Assembly: GCF_000003815.2 (NCBI RefSeq)
Contig: NC_049979.1
Span: 5,411,543 to 5,475,542, forward strand
Source: Branchiostoma floridae
Taxonomy: Eukaryota > Chordata > Leptocardii > Amphioxiformes > Branchiostomatidae
DNA length: 64,000 nt
Direction: 5' to 3'
Shown here: piece by piece, positions 28,501 through 43,500 of the stretch
How positions within the stretch are numbered: position 1 is the first letter of the stretch
Layout of the letters: each line of letters begins with the position of its first letter
The notes under the pieces: model-generated
The model's input: the letters and a program-made list of their open reading frames with translations, nothing else
Database searches by the model: none
Told to the model about the DNA's origin: nothing
Program-made: the position numbers and the translations under genes

Positions 28501-31500
28501 TGAGGACATTCTGTGATATCAAGATAGTATCAAGGCTCAGCATGTGGCAATTGATGATAATTCATGATAATACATGTACATGGTGCTTACGTTTGCAGGC
28601 CTGGCTGACTCAGTATTACGCCTCTGTAGTGCAGCTGACTTCTTCTGAATTGCATCCTTCCGGGCCTGTTCCAGCAGAAGGCGCGCTCTTTCCTTCAGCT
28701 CGTCATGTCTTGACAATGGGCCCTGAGAAAGTCAACAAAATCTTCTATGAATAGTTTCATCAGGTTGGTACGTCACTGAATTAAGAGACTCTTTTTACAA
28801 CTCATTGCTTTATTCTCACCAACGTTTCAGTGACCGTCTATCACATTCTTCAGGGCCATTCTGACTGGTTTACATTGTACTGCTGGACAGGTGTCACTGC
28901 TCACAATGATTGTGTAAAAAGTTAGTTAAGTTAAAGTTAAACCCTTCCCGCGCCAAGGGTGGTGCCCATCTCTGGCGCATAGGGCGGTGCCCATCTCTGT
29001 TTCATTAGCCCTGGGCCACACACAACGCAATCACTACAGCAGGGGGCTAGTCCACTGGTAGTGGTGTGTGTTCAACTTCCATACTCTTTCCCGAATGCTG
29101 AGTGCTAAGCAGAGAAAGCAGCATGTATCATTTTTTTAGTCTTTGGTATGACTCGGCCGGGATCGAACTCACGACCTTCCGAATGCAAGGCGAACACTCT
29201 ACCCACTAGGCCATTGCACCGGCTTGTGTAAAAAGAGTCTCTTTATTCAACAAAATCTTTCAAATTAGAAACCAAACGGGACTGTCTTGAGGATATTCTA
29301 CAGAATTGAAATTCAGAATAAATCATCTACAAATGACAGAGTTGAGAGGGACTTACGTCTTGGAAACTAGCAGACTTGGGTATCTGGGGAAGTGTTCTTT
29401 TTGTCTTAGTGGTCTCCTGAAAAATAAGAATTACGTATGCATCAATTATATTGAGAAAGTAGTCAGACAAAATGTAACAAAGATACAGATTACCTCATTG
29501 GTATCATTATTTCTACTTACCTCTGTTGTGTCTGTGTCGTGCTCCTTGTCATGGTCCTTACTTTTCCTCTTGAAGGAAGACCTCAGCTTCTGTGCCAGTT
29601 CACCCTTACCGAACGACGGCGTGTAGGAAAACCCAAACTTGGTTGGAGACCTCTTTTTGTCTCCCTCGTCCTCACCATTCACCTGGTCTTCCGAGGCCGG
29701 GGATCCCGGCCCCTCGCTGCCCGACCCGCTCGTGTGTCTCTTCTTCTCACCCTCTATGCTCCCACTCCTGTGCCTGTCCTTTTTGCTCCCGCTTTTTCTT
29801 CTCTTCCTTTCGCTGAGTTCACCGTTGGCCATGCCATCTGGGCTGTGGGGCTCATGAGAACTGGGTGAAGATGGTACTTCTGGCTCTGTGGTAGGTTCCA
29901 CACAGCTGGGGTCCTGGTCGGTGTCTGTCTCTAGTGGTTCTCTGGAGCTGATGACCTCCTGGTTAAAGGTGTCTGGGGAGATGGCCTCGTCTGTGCTGAA
30001 ACTCCCCACTATGTACTTACTGTTCTGACTGGAGTCCTCCAGGCCAACAACCTACGGACAAATGTGACCAAAACTGTAATAACTGATGTTGATGTAGGTT
30101 AGACATCAGGGTAACAAGATGCACCAAAAAGTAGTTACTCATGCAACTGGATATGATTTTGGAAACAGTCAGACGATTCAACTACTATCCAGCAGTTTTC
30201 GTCAGTGACACTGAAGAGATCTTGTTGGAGAGGGTTTATATATCCTAGCTGTGAATTGATATGTAAAAGCGATCTAGAACAGGTTTATCATAACTATGAA
30301 TCAATATTGCTCAAAAAGTTAATTTGAATTATCATTTGCAACCATGTTGTACTACATGTAAATGCCTCTTTGTCAGGGAAATAAAAAAAACTAACATGAT
30401 CATATTTGTTACAGTTCCAGACTCCAGCAGAAATCTGAAGGATTCAAAATCTGGAGATCTCCCAAACAACCTATGCTGGACGTTAAGAGTAGGGTGACAC
30501 AGGGCCCAAATTTTTTGTCTCTGGGCAATGAAAACCTCCCCAAATGCACCTATTTTGTGACGATGTATTGGCTATAAGTCAGATAGAAAATGCTTATATT
30601 CTAGTGTTAACAGTTGAAAAAGGTTCTCACCTGAATATCAGTGAAAGATTTATTGAAATATATAAAAAAATAAGTGACTGTTTTATCTCACCTCCAGCTC
30701 CTGCCCTGTGAAGTGTGTCCTGATCTGGTACAAGTATGTCATCACAGTCAGCTTGTCAGGCACGGCGAGCAGCACCATATCAGACGGCTCCAACAGCTTG
30801 GGGATTCCCACCTCTGCAAATCCCTCGTAAGCCTACAGGGGGAGCAAATCAACGGACACGAGTCGTCGATGAAGGTTAGACATCCAGGTAATAAGATACA
30901 CTAAAAGCAGTTACTCAAGCAACTGGAACTGATTTTGGAAACGGTCAGACGTTTCAAACAACATTCGTTGTTTTTCGTCAGGGACACTGGGGAAATCTTA
31001 TTGTAGAGGGTTTTTAAAGCCTAGTTGTTGTGCATATCAATTCACAGCTAGGATATAAAAAACCCTCTCCAACAAGAGTAATCCTTTTTGACTGCAACAA
31101 CTGGTCTTCTCAAAATATATACAAGATTTGCTTTCAAATAATTGAAGAAAGTCTTTTTTAATCTAATCATTCTTTATTCCTTTCTAAGCTGACGAGAGTA
31201 AGGTCAACACGAAACTTACCTTTTTATTGTTTCCTTTGATGTCGTGTGGTGACAAGGAGGAAAAGTCACTAAGAAAGAAACAGGCATTAATATTAATCGA
31301 TAAAGTTTATTTGCAAGTCCATGGCCAAAAGCTAATTGCAAGTACATGGTACAAACATAGGAGATGTACAAGTGACAATGGACAGTGATTAACATCATTG
31401 TAAGAAGAGGCCAGTCGAATACTAGTGTTGGCTATTTCTAAACAGGTTGAGTTTAATAAAAATCAAAATGTGTTTCGTCTTCCACTACTTTTTTATAGAG

Positions 31501-34500
31501 TCTGACGTATTTACAAATTCTTTCACACACTGGTAATCTTTTACATCACCCTCTTTCTATTTCACAAGGATAAGCGCTGATTCTGACTTTGCTTACAGCA
31601 GAAATAAACATGCTTAATCATCGCTGAAGTCTCATTGCCATTATTGACATGTAGCCAGAGGTACATGTAGTAGTAGTAGGTTAACTGCAAGTAGTAGACA
31701 AGGTGAAGGGCCATAAACTCACATCATGTTGGGCTGGAAGTGATGTAAGATGGCACAGAACGCGAGGCCATTTCTCCATGACGTGGTGAAGTTGGTAACT
31801 TTGACCCCTCGGTACCCCTTGGTGGCTTCCTTGCACCACTCCAACAGGTCTTGTGTTGCAGAAGGCTTCTTACTCATCTTTGGAGTGCTCTGGATGGTTT
31901 ACAAAATTTAGTTTTAAAAAACATAGAGCTTAAAACACAGCTTTCCATGAAGGATAGGATGTAAGGCCACACCGACTTAATTTTAACAAAAACTTTATTA
32001 GGCTTGCCCTTACTAGAACACTGCAACTCCAAACTTTCTACCTCAAAATGTTGTCATAGCATCCTCAACAAGAGTACCCACAATTCAGAAAGGCAACCGT
32101 ACTACATAAACCAACCTCCTCATTCTTGTTCTCCTTCTCTGCTTGCGAAGTGTCAATTTCTTGGGGAGATTCCTTCTGAGATTCCTTCTTTTCTAGACTG
32201 GTCCTTGGCTTGGGCGTGGGAGTCTTGGGGCTAGGTGGTCTGGGGGCTTCCTTCTTTGGGGACGGTGTCTTCTGTTCTTTTTTGCCCTCCGAGGACCTTC
32301 TTTTGACAATATCTACGCTCCTCTCCTCTGCTGGTGAAGGTGGTGTATGGAAAGGGTTGCTTCTACATATTCAAAAAAATAAAAACAGGTATACAGTACT
32401 TAGCATGAAAGTTCATCTGTGTTGGTAAATGACATGATTATGGATAAACTAAACTTTACCAGGTACCTAAACAACACAAACATTGATTGGCACTTACCCC
32501 AAATTCCGTGAACAAGGCTGACGGAGTCGGCCGAAAGTCCCAAACAATTTTGGTGTTGGTCAGGTAAAGTTTAGTTTATTCATAAGGTATACTTACCGCT
32601 TACCGCTTACCGGTCCCTTGGTCATAAGGTATACGGTACATTAAAAACATTGACAGGCTCATTAAATGTCTTGACAGGTGTGTTTGTGTTCCACATGTAT
32701 GAGGCGAATGAAAATTTGTATCTGATTAACTAGTAAGAGAGGAGAAAGAAGACAATCTCTACATGCTTACTCCAAAATCATTCAAAAAAGAACTTAAGAA
32801 GGCAGGACAATTACATGTACGTTGATGGCAAAAGATAGCAATAAAGAAGACTTTCAACTAATGATAATGTTAGAACATGAAGAATGACCACGAAGTATAA
32901 ACTTGCTACATAAATGTCTATGATGTAGGTGCATGTGGATTGTTCTTAGCTGCATTGGCTGTTACCACCTATTAAATATAAAAGAAAAAAATAGCAATGG
33001 TTCCTGAACTATTTTAGTATGATTCATACTTCCTATATTCAGAGTGGTGCAGGTAAAATTTGTCTGGTGCAGGTAATTTTCAATGTTATTATGCAGAAAA
33101 AAGTATTTTGAGCCCTGTAAAAGATGACAGTAAGAAGGACAGTACTCACTCATCTAGCTCTTCCTCCACCTCACATGGTTTAGAGTCTTTAGACCCTTTC
33201 ACCTTGTCCCCACCACCTCCAAACCCAAACAGATACCTGGACAGGTCCACCCCAGAGTCCTTGTCTTTGTCCTTCTTCTTCTTTTTCTTCCTCTTGGGTG
33301 CTTTAGGTAGAGGATCAGCCTCACTCTTAGCTGTCTCCAGCCCTTCTGTGGAACCTGACTCGTCAAACGGATTTGACGGTTTGCTAGGAGCATCAAAAGG
33401 ATTTGTCGTCTCCTCTGGCTCATCAAACGGATTTAGAGAATCTTTTCTTTTGGGTTCTTTGATGTCTTCTGCGAAAGGATTTTTCTCCTCTTCCTCATCC
33501 ATGTAGGGAATGCTTTCTTCAAAGTTGTCACCGACTGAGGCTTTTGGCGATGACTTCGCCTTGCACTTCTGGAAAAGGGACGCTGTGAAGAAATGACAAG
33601 TGGCAGTCAGAGGCTTATAGACAATATTTGTTACCACCCTTCTATAACTCAGCCTCTATAACTATTCAAACTGCAAACTATGAGCTCTTCTACACCAGAC
33701 CAGAGGGTTTTTTCTCGTTTGCAAGCTGAAACACCATGCATAGGGAGCCAAGGAGAAGACGACAAAGGGTTCTAGACATGCCACAGAAAGATACATGTAC
33801 ATCAACAGCATGGATACAGACATGAAGGTAGAAATGGAATATTGTCATGGAGGCTGACAGGCACATGTAACAGGGTAGGCTTGAGACAGACAGTTTGTAT
33901 GACAGTTGTGTACAAGTTGCCAGACAGTACATTGCACAGAAATTATTGGTATTAATCAACAATGTCACATGTAACTGATTACCACAGTATTACAGCGAAT
34001 ATGCACACAAAAGCCATGCACTCTGGGATGATAGCTGGTCACACACAGTAAGTAAGACAAGTCCACATGTATGAGGGAGACTGAGAGGGAGAGCACAGCG
34101 CACATACAGATTTCATCCATGGCTGTTTCAACTGGCGGTGAGGGAATGTTTTCTGGGTCCTTATCCCAACTCTGCTTACTTGGAAGTCCGGCATTTTCAG
34201 GGTCATCTTCATCATTAGTTTCTGATTGGTTTGCCTCGACAGGCTTGTCGTTATCATGTCTTGAATCACTGAGAGAATTGCGGGATGTGGCATCGGGGGC
34301 TCCCATAGAGGTAGTGTCATTCAAGGGGTTAGGAACGGCGTCATTGTGAACTGTTGCTGAAAAATCAGAATGTTGGAAAGTCCTGTATACTGCACGAGCT
34401 TTGTAAAGCCTGGATGCCATCCTGATTAGTTTACAATTACAGTTCATACAGCTGTCTTCTTCCACAGTCACTACTTCTGCCTTAGCCTAGGTACCTTTCG

Positions 34501-37500
34501 GATAGCAGTTTGCTCCAACATTTATTATACACTATATACAGTCGCTTCTCTGCTATTCTGTCTGGGAACCTTGACATCTCTAAATCTAATGTCTGGAATT
34601 GTCCAAAAATTGGACAAGAGCACTGTTGGGTCCCTACACATTAGCATATAAAGGAATAGCTTCAAGCGCTCACTCAAACTGGCGTTCCAACTTCCGAAAT
34701 GCTCTCCGTCCGCTCGTGGGAGGCCTGTTGTCATCGAGCAAGTGCTCCTTAATTCCCTCATCAACTGACATCACCACCAAATGTTTTGAATGCGCTGGTC
34801 TCCAGACGGGTAGCAGAAGCGAACATAGGAGCAAACTACTATCCAGGTGGTACCCAGGCTACTTCTGCCTGTGAAAGCAGGCACAAACTGACCAGGATAG
34901 CACCCAGGCAAGGGATTTCTCTGATATGACTATGAGTTTTAGCAATTCAAAAGACATCTACCAAACTGTCTACCGGTAAAGGCAGCATTAAACAGCTATG
35001 GGCTAAGAATAAGAAAAACACACACACATCAAACATGGTAAAATTGACTTCCCAGCATAGTATATGTAGCACATAGCATGACAACTTTTTCTCTCAGCCA
35101 GCATAAAGACCTAAATACAGAATGCAGACTCCCAGTTCTCAATTATTCAGCTAGAACTGTTTCAGGTGAAAACACAGGAATGTGAGCTGCATACGAAGCA
35201 ACACTACTCAACAAATCTTTAAAAATCCATGCTCGGGATTCATACTTTTTTCTCATGCTCACACTAGAAACAACCATTTCCAATCACGGTAACACTGAAG
35301 CAATTTACAAATGACCTTCTGACAGTTTGTCTCAGGTGAGAACACTGGAATGTGAACTGCATATGAAGCAGCACTACTCAAATCTTTTTAAAAATCCATG
35401 CCAGAGATTCAGTCCTGTCATTCTTCTTGCTCATGCTCACACTAGAAACAACCATTTCCAAACATGGTCACACCAATGAGGCACAGGCTAATTAATGATA
35501 ATTACAAATGACCTTCTGACAGTTTGTCCCGATCTTCAGACGCTTTCTTGGGGACACCTTTATCGTCGTTGACCGCTGGCTGAGGGACACCACACTGTTT
35601 CTCTTCATTACTGACTACAGTGGACCGTACCACCTTTTCTTTGACCCATTGAGAGGTGCTTGGCACAGGCTCGTCTGACTGCTTGTCAGGCTTTGTTATT
35701 TGTTTAACTCCAATGTCTTTCTCAGCAGCTAGAGGAGTGCTCATGGTTTGCCTGTCTTTATGGGACTCTTGGCAAGGCTGTACTGTAGCTTCACCGTTAC
35801 GCACTACTATTACTGTAACAGGAATAAACTCAACATCATCCACCCAAATACAATACACCTGTCCCGAATCATCTTACATGTAAAGGGTACAATATTTCTT
35901 TAAGTATCTTGTCCAGTGTTCTAGCAAGCCTGAAATTTTTTTCTGGCCCCTAGATTTTTAATGGTAAACCGGTCAAGCCTAGGGGGGTCTGCGGTATGCT
36001 CCCTTGGGAAAATTGTGAAATGTAGACCCTCTGAAATGCTATTTCCTGCATTTTGAGGGGCAAATTTGGCTGGTAGACTCAGCTTGGTTCAATGGCATCT
36101 GTTTTGGTGAAAAAACCCACAGGGATTTCAGCTCACAGAGGACAGAATGGGCAAACTTTTGTGCCGTCCCCAGCAGCAATATTCCGGCAAAAGACGGAAA
36201 AAAGGACACTGGCTAGAACCCTGATCTTGTCACTACTATTTTGGCTTTCTGCATCTTTGAGCATTGACTAAATCTTGTATAGGAGGCCAATTTGGCAAAT
36301 CTAGCAAAACAATGCTGCAGAAAACAAGATGTGGTGACCAGAAGATGTAAAAGCAGATGAAGTGGAACAAAGCATCTGCAACAAAATAAGAACCATATAC
36401 CACATACCCGTCGTGACTTCCTTTGGTTCAGAAAAGGGATTTCCTTCATCTTCCTGTTCTTCATCATCAATCTGCCGTAATTTTGCCATCAGGTCGGCGT
36501 ACTGTGCGTTAACCTCTTCCCTCTGAGCCGAGGTGTCGGCAGTCTCCTCGTCCTCAAAGTCATCGATATTGCCGATATCTGGTTGGTGGAAGCTCATAAG
36601 GCTGGCAATGCTCTGCATGTCCTCATCTCTGTAAAACAGTCATAGGTAGGGTTATAAACAACGGCTACTTGGAAAAAACAATCTTGAGGGGATTTTCCTG
36701 AGTTAGTTCTCTGCCTCCTCTCTCCTCTCTACCTTCTACTGCATGCTACCTACAGACCCTGTACCCCTGGAAAGAAGACCTCTCCTGTTAAGAATAAGTA
36801 CTCCAAGCTCAAGACCTATTCATGCTGGCTTCAGTATGATTCATCTACTCGCTACACACATTCTGGTACTTTCTAACCAAAGTCGGAATGGTTGTTGCCT
36901 CTGATAAAGCTCTATCTATGACATTCTTTTAGTCTGGAGTCAACCACACTGATAGATTCATTTATGAACATACAACTTGATGTCCAACAAAGCAACAGTG
37001 GCAGCTTTCTTCTTTGTTTGCTGTATTCTCAATTTCATTTTGAGAGCATCATTTGCTATTGTTGATTAGAACTTGGCTTTGGGAGGACTATTCTTCAAGT
37101 GATAAGGTTGATACCAGGCTACTAATCTCAAAGCACATTCTACAATGGCATAAGATAGTACCAAACTGGCCAAGGAGTGTATTCAGACAGCTTCACTCCT
37201 CTGCCAGCTTTTGATACTATCTTATGCTACTGTAGGATCTGCTTGGAGATTACCAGGCTACATGGTTAGATGACATAAAGAGCCTTACCAGAGATCTAGA
37301 CCCGTCACAGCAAGGTTGGCAGTTGGCACATACACAAAAATGTACATATAATTCTCCTACATAGCTACTCTATAGCCTATGCCATGCACCACATTACACC
37401 TCTACACCGTATGGCCATGGGATGGACAACAACACCGGGTTAACTGAGGGCAGACAGGTGGGGTGACAGTTGAAGGCTGCGTGAGAGAGTGCACGTGACG

Positions 37501-40500
37501 GTAAACACATGGGGAGGTGCCAGGGTTGTAGCCAGCCTGAAATCATTTTCCATCCCCTCAATTTCCAAGGGGTTCTGGGGGCATGCTCCAGAGGAAAAGT
37601 GTGAAATCTAGACCCTTTGAAACACTATTTCCTGTATTTTGAGGTGTAAATTTTGCTGGTAGACTAAGCTGTTCAACGCCATCTGTTTTGGTGAAAAATT
37701 ACACAAGGGAGACAGTTTTTCTTATATCTTTACATATTTTTCCGTCACAGAGGACGGAATGGGCAAAATTGTTTTCTGTCTCCAGCTGCAAATTTCTGTC
37801 AAAGGACGGAAGGACGGGTGCTGGCTACAACCCTGGGAGGTGCTGATCAGGCCCAGTCAAGAGAAAGGTCCAGAAATACCATGAGAAACCCTGGAAAAAG
37901 ACTGGAAGGTCTCGTAGTTAGAATAACAGATCTCCTTAAGGTCCTACACCACAGGGAATGGTTGCTGTGTGATTCTGTCAACTACACATTATACAGTTTA
38001 CCCAGCCAGAGCTGTCATAGAGTTTCTCATGGTACGTGTCTCATCATTGGAACGCCATTTACGCATTGGTAGGTTCCGGAAGAAGGGGACCCGGACCCTT
38101 TTCGTAACCCTAGAGGAAAAAAGGGAATAGTGTTGTACAAAATAACGAGCTGGCATAAGGCCACACCAATCTTATTTGTTTCTTCTCAGATTTTCTAAGA
38201 AAAAAATTTGGGTGAAGATATGCCTTAAAATAAGTAATACCCCCCCAAAAAAAACTGCCTGAGGAGTTTAATGGCACGTTTCATACAATGAATCCCTTCC
38301 TTTGATTTGTTACTAATGTTCTGAATAAAAGGCATTGTGCTGATACTGAGATGATGTGTATGTTGCTCTGAATGGTAATATTTACAGGTTTGTTGTAGCA
38401 AAACCCTGTATTGTTTTTCTTGGCCCTAAATTTTTGGGGGGAAATGAAAAAAAAAATGGACAGGCGAATCCGAGAAGCAACAAATCAAATTGGTGTGGCC
38501 TAATTAGTAAATATAAATGCACGGATAAACATTCTTCAAGTTACCGATAGTCTGTCACCATGGGGTTGTTACAGAGTGCAGAAAGCAAGGTTGGGCCTGA
38601 TCAATGATCAGTGCAGAGTTAATCAATATATGGAGAGAAGGCATGCATGCATGCAATGCATTGAGTCAAGCATGGAAAACTTTATGTATCATACATTGTA
38701 CTACCCTTAAATGTAGTAGCAACGAATGATCTAACTATGAGATACACATGTACTGTGAACAGAAGACACATGTTACCAGGGGTTTCGTATTCAACTAAAT
38801 ATGGCTGCGTCACCAGCTGATACTTTAACTTACATGCAATTATGCAATCGATGAAAAGTCTCTTTGCTCTAACTCTAAAGGTGGTATCTCACTGCACTTG
38901 GGGCACCGGTGCGGCACTGTGGGGTTCGTTCACTGCGGCACTGTTGTGTTATTTTCTCCGATTTTTTATAATTTAGGTATTACGTAATACGTAGAAGCAT
39001 GACTTAGAAGCAGGGTTGTAGCCAGCCTGAAATCATTTTCAGTCCTCTAGATTTTAAATCAGAAAGAACGAGACGTCGAGCCGAAGGCATAACGTTCCTA
39101 AGGGGATCCGGGGGCATACTCCCCGGAATGATTTTGAAATCTAGACCCTCTGAAACCCAATTTCCTGCATTTTGAGGTGTCGATTTTGCTGGTAGACTAA
39201 GCTGTTCATCTGTTTTGGTGAACAATTACACAAAAAGAAAAAGTTTTTTTTAATATCTTTACTGACTTTACATATAGTTTTTGTCCATTACAGAGGACGG
39301 AATGGGCACATTTTTTTTCAGTCCCCAGCTGCAAAATTCCTTCAAAGGACTGAAAGACAGGTGCTGGCTACAACCCTGCTTAGAAGACAAGAACATACAC
39401 AAACACTGCAGTGTCGCACCGGTGCGCCAAGTGCAGTGAGATACCACCTTAAGGGCTGCTGATCAGCCATAGGCAAGTCTGAATATGAAGCCCCGACATG
39501 AGAAGGCAAGGAGGCAGGGCTCGAAATACCACCTGCATATGCATGTTAGTGCATGTAAAATTGGAGCTGTGCAGGTATTTCTGGTGTCTACCTGCACCTA
39601 ACCTGCACTGGTCCATGTACTGTGATTTAACATAAATGTCCTATGATGTAGGTGTATGTGGATTGTTATTAGCTGCATTGACTGTTGCCACCTATTAGTT
39701 ATAAAAGAAAACATAGCAATGGTTCCTCAACAATTTTAGTATGACCCATACTTCCTAAATTCAGAGTGGTGCAGGTAAAGTTTGTCTGGTGCAGGTAATT
39801 CTCAATGTTACCTGCACCAGTGCAGGTATGCGGAAAAAAGTATTTCGAGCCCTACAAGGAGGTGAGGTTAACCAATTTGTACCATACAATACCTGAACAT
39901 ACGACCTGTTTAACTTTAAGGCACCTAGAATTGAAGAATGTATTTCAAAGAACCTCTGCCCAACCTCTACTCTACCCATACACACAGTCATTGACAAGAA
40001 CTATCATGTTGGTTGGACTCCATACATAAAGACACATGAATATTTACTACTAGAGTCGATTCCATATTACCGAGAGGGTGTTTCTTGCCTTTTGTTCTAA
40101 CAATTTGGAAATCTTTGTAACAATCTAACTGTGATAAGTAACTGTTTAGAACTATTTACAACATCTATGTGACGTTCTAAATGTTTCTATAGTATTCAAA
40201 CATGTTACAAACATTTCTAACATCAAATACATTATTTCTGTTAGTTTCTAAACTGTTCCAACATAGATGCATCATTTGTGATCACATGTTCGAACATGGA
40301 AACAATATGATAAAACTGGGTCAGTGGGCTGGGAAGAGGGCAATTCACACATCCCTGCCAAGTGCAGGAAATTATGTCTGTCTGCCACCTTCTCACAAAA
40401 GACTCACCAGTTTATACTAAAGAAAATCTAAAAATACAAGAGCCAAACAAAGGACCAAGCTTAGCAGCTTTGTTTATGGGGTCAATAAAAGTTTTTATGG

Positions 40501-43500
40501 AGGGAAAAAATGACACAAAATGTTGGAACATGTTGGAACAATAACAAAAACACATAGATGTTTGAAAATTGTTCTAAATAAAGAGATAATGATATCATTA
40601 CTTTCCCAAATGTTCCAACAAATATAAAAAGGTTCAAACATGTTTAAACTTTCATTTTGAAATGTTTGAACAATTTCGAACTTTAGTGACTGAAATGTTC
40701 TTTTACTCAAAATAGTTCAAACTTATTACAAATATTATTTCAAAACCATCTCGGTGACTTGGAATTGACTCTACTCACCATTCTGCAATTGAAAAGATAT
40801 TTAAGTTCAAAAGATAAAAACTCAGTATCACAGCAATATAATGGACACCTCCTTTATGGCCTTCATGTTCAACTTTTGGTTGGCAAGAAATGTGCTAGCA
40901 AACTGGTTTTGACAAGAACTGCCAAATGCAAGAATGACCACATAAAGGCACTTGAAAACATATTGTCAAATAAACCAACAGTAACTTTTTAGATGTTTAA
41001 AACTTTGCAGCAAGTCAAGTCTTCTCTTCCATAAGAATACCAATCTTCAGAACAATCATACAAAAGAATGGATGAAGCCATTTATCTTCCATGTTCATCA
41101 ACGGATTTGACCTTTCCAACCTTCTATTCACAAAGCTCTTACTAAAATATAGACTTAACTATAGTACAGGATTAGTGTGAAAACCTGCAGTATTAGACTG
41201 AGTCTCTGAACACTTACGTGGCCTTTCCCTCTCTGAGGAAGACACATGACAGGGTGAAGTGTAAGGTAGCAGACACCACTTTCTTGGTGAGTGGTCGCAG
41301 CTTGAGCTTGAGCTCCTGTTGAGTTGGGATTGCACTAGCATATTCCCTCATGTTGATGTTGGCTGTGGCTAACTTTCTCCGTTTCCCAGTCTTGGACTCC
41401 TTTGAACATTAATAAATACAGATTCTGGTATTATTTAATGACCGTGTTGTCTACAGTTGGGTATAATAATAATAATATTTAGCAAAGCTAAGAACAGCTC
41501 TGCATTATCACTATGTTACTTTGCTACCTGTAGCATGTGTTTACGTGACCTCAAGTCCACGAGTTACTTTTTACCATCATAACATCAAGCAATAGTCAAC
41601 ATAGAAAAATAGAGGCAATAATAATAATTCCATTGCTGGAAGTGAAAATACATATTAAAGTGACATTTAAATTTTGGGCAAGTGAAAAATTGGTTCAGGC
41701 AAGTAAATTTTTCATGTGATTGCCCAATAGGACAAGTGAATTTTAGAAAACTTGTCGAACCCTGGGCCTGCCATTCTCTATGTCCCCCTTTATGTGTAAA
41801 AATAGCACTACTATGTACACTTACTTGCAGGTTCTCCAAATTATCAAGCTACAAAGCAAGGAAACATTTTGATGAATCATACTCACATCCTCTATTACGA
41901 ATGTCCATTCCTTGTCATCCCACTCTGGGTTATTGGGATCCTGCAAGGAAATAAATGCAAAAGTTCTAAGAAAAAAGGACAACAAAAAAAAGTGAACAAG
42001 TGAACAAAACCATTGTTAATGTTATCCCAGTAGTATCCATTGAAGTGATATCAGAATAGTAAGTATTTTTGCCACCAAACTGCTTTCAACAGTAATAAGA
42101 AAGGTTTTGCCAAGATAGTGAAATATTCACTCAAAAAAAACTTGCCTGTAATGCCTGGTAAAATCAACAAGATGCTACATACTATTGGCCTAGCCTGATT
42201 AAATCTCGCTTATAGCAGCCCGCCCAACAGCACAGGCCAGCAGAGTTTGTGTCAAACAGACTACTTTTGGCCCTTTGAGCCCCAAGGAGATATGAGGAAA
42301 AGGATTTCTAACCATTTTTCCCTATGTTTTACCCTGACCTCAGCTTAGCAGCTGGGCTGACAAATTTTCATCTGCCAGGATGCTGTTGTACAGCACTGAG
42401 GGGACCGACTGTCACCCGGTGGGGGGGCTGAATCGCGAAGGTCTGGAGCGAGCTGCCATTTGGCACCACTCAAGTGACCTCAATATGACAGTAATTGCCC
42501 CAAGTTAGGCCAAGGGACTGTGGGTTTCATAAACGTATGAGGAAAAGAGTCAAAGTCAAGACCCACCTGAAAGAGTGTGACTGTGATCTCCACATTCTCT
42601 GGTACCGGCCACACCACCGCCCCCCTGTACGGGTTCTTGATGCCTGGCTGCCATGTGTGCAGCTGGAGGAACAATATTTAACACACACGTGACATGTGTG
42701 ACATGGAATAACATCAGGACATGTGTGACATGGAATAACATCAGGACATGTGTGACATGGAATAACATCAGGACATGTGTGACATGGAATAACATCAGGA
42801 ATAACAAGTGGTTAACACTCTGACATTCTTTTCTTTTTTCTCAGAATAGGGAAGGCAATCTCTCGAGCCGCCTTCGTAACCCCTGCCTCGCCTATTGAGA
42901 CGGTGAAGTAATGCTTGCCTAAGCTTAATCATGTTTCTGACTTAGGGACAAGAGATGCTGCTACAGTTATCACTATGGGTCACTCTTCATCACCATTATG
43001 GTCATCAGGTCCTACGAACTTGATTTGAAAAAAAAAATACATAATACTAACTTAAGTAACATTCAATTTTCTTTGAATGTTGTCACTGATACCAATGCAA
43101 TGTTAAACCTCCTTGCTGATACAATATGCCTGGCAAGGCAAAACCTTTTGTGGTCATACCTCAAAACGTACATGCAACACATACATAACTAAATGCAGCA
43201 ATAACATAAACATTGTCTAACTAAAATATGTTTAATAGACAGTGGCAATAGGATTGCTGTGTTGTACAGCCTACCTAAACATTGTACTAGTAATCCACAA
43301 GCATACCTTGCTGTAATTCTTCCGTATCCTTCTTGTCCACAGTACACACAGCTTGTTTGGTTGCCTTTGTAGAAATAAAAAAGGAAAGGTCAACACAACC
43401 AGCAAAACATGCATGCTAACATACAGCACTTTCACTTTTGTATGCTCACACCACTTGGGGTCCAAAGGATTCAATAGATCAATTTGCTTCTTTTCAAAAC

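Noticed and set aside
28940-29222. tRNA gene on the minus strand (also at 221, 46920, 49925, 50768)
   Set aside because: A and B boxes are present, but each is fused to a SINE body, and no full clover-leaf with acceptor-stem pairing was seen.
33060-33506. 148-residue plus-strand Ser/Phe-rich frame
   Set aside because: It is the antisense shadow of EHBP1 exon 9, whose minus-strand reading has NPF motifs and correct phase.
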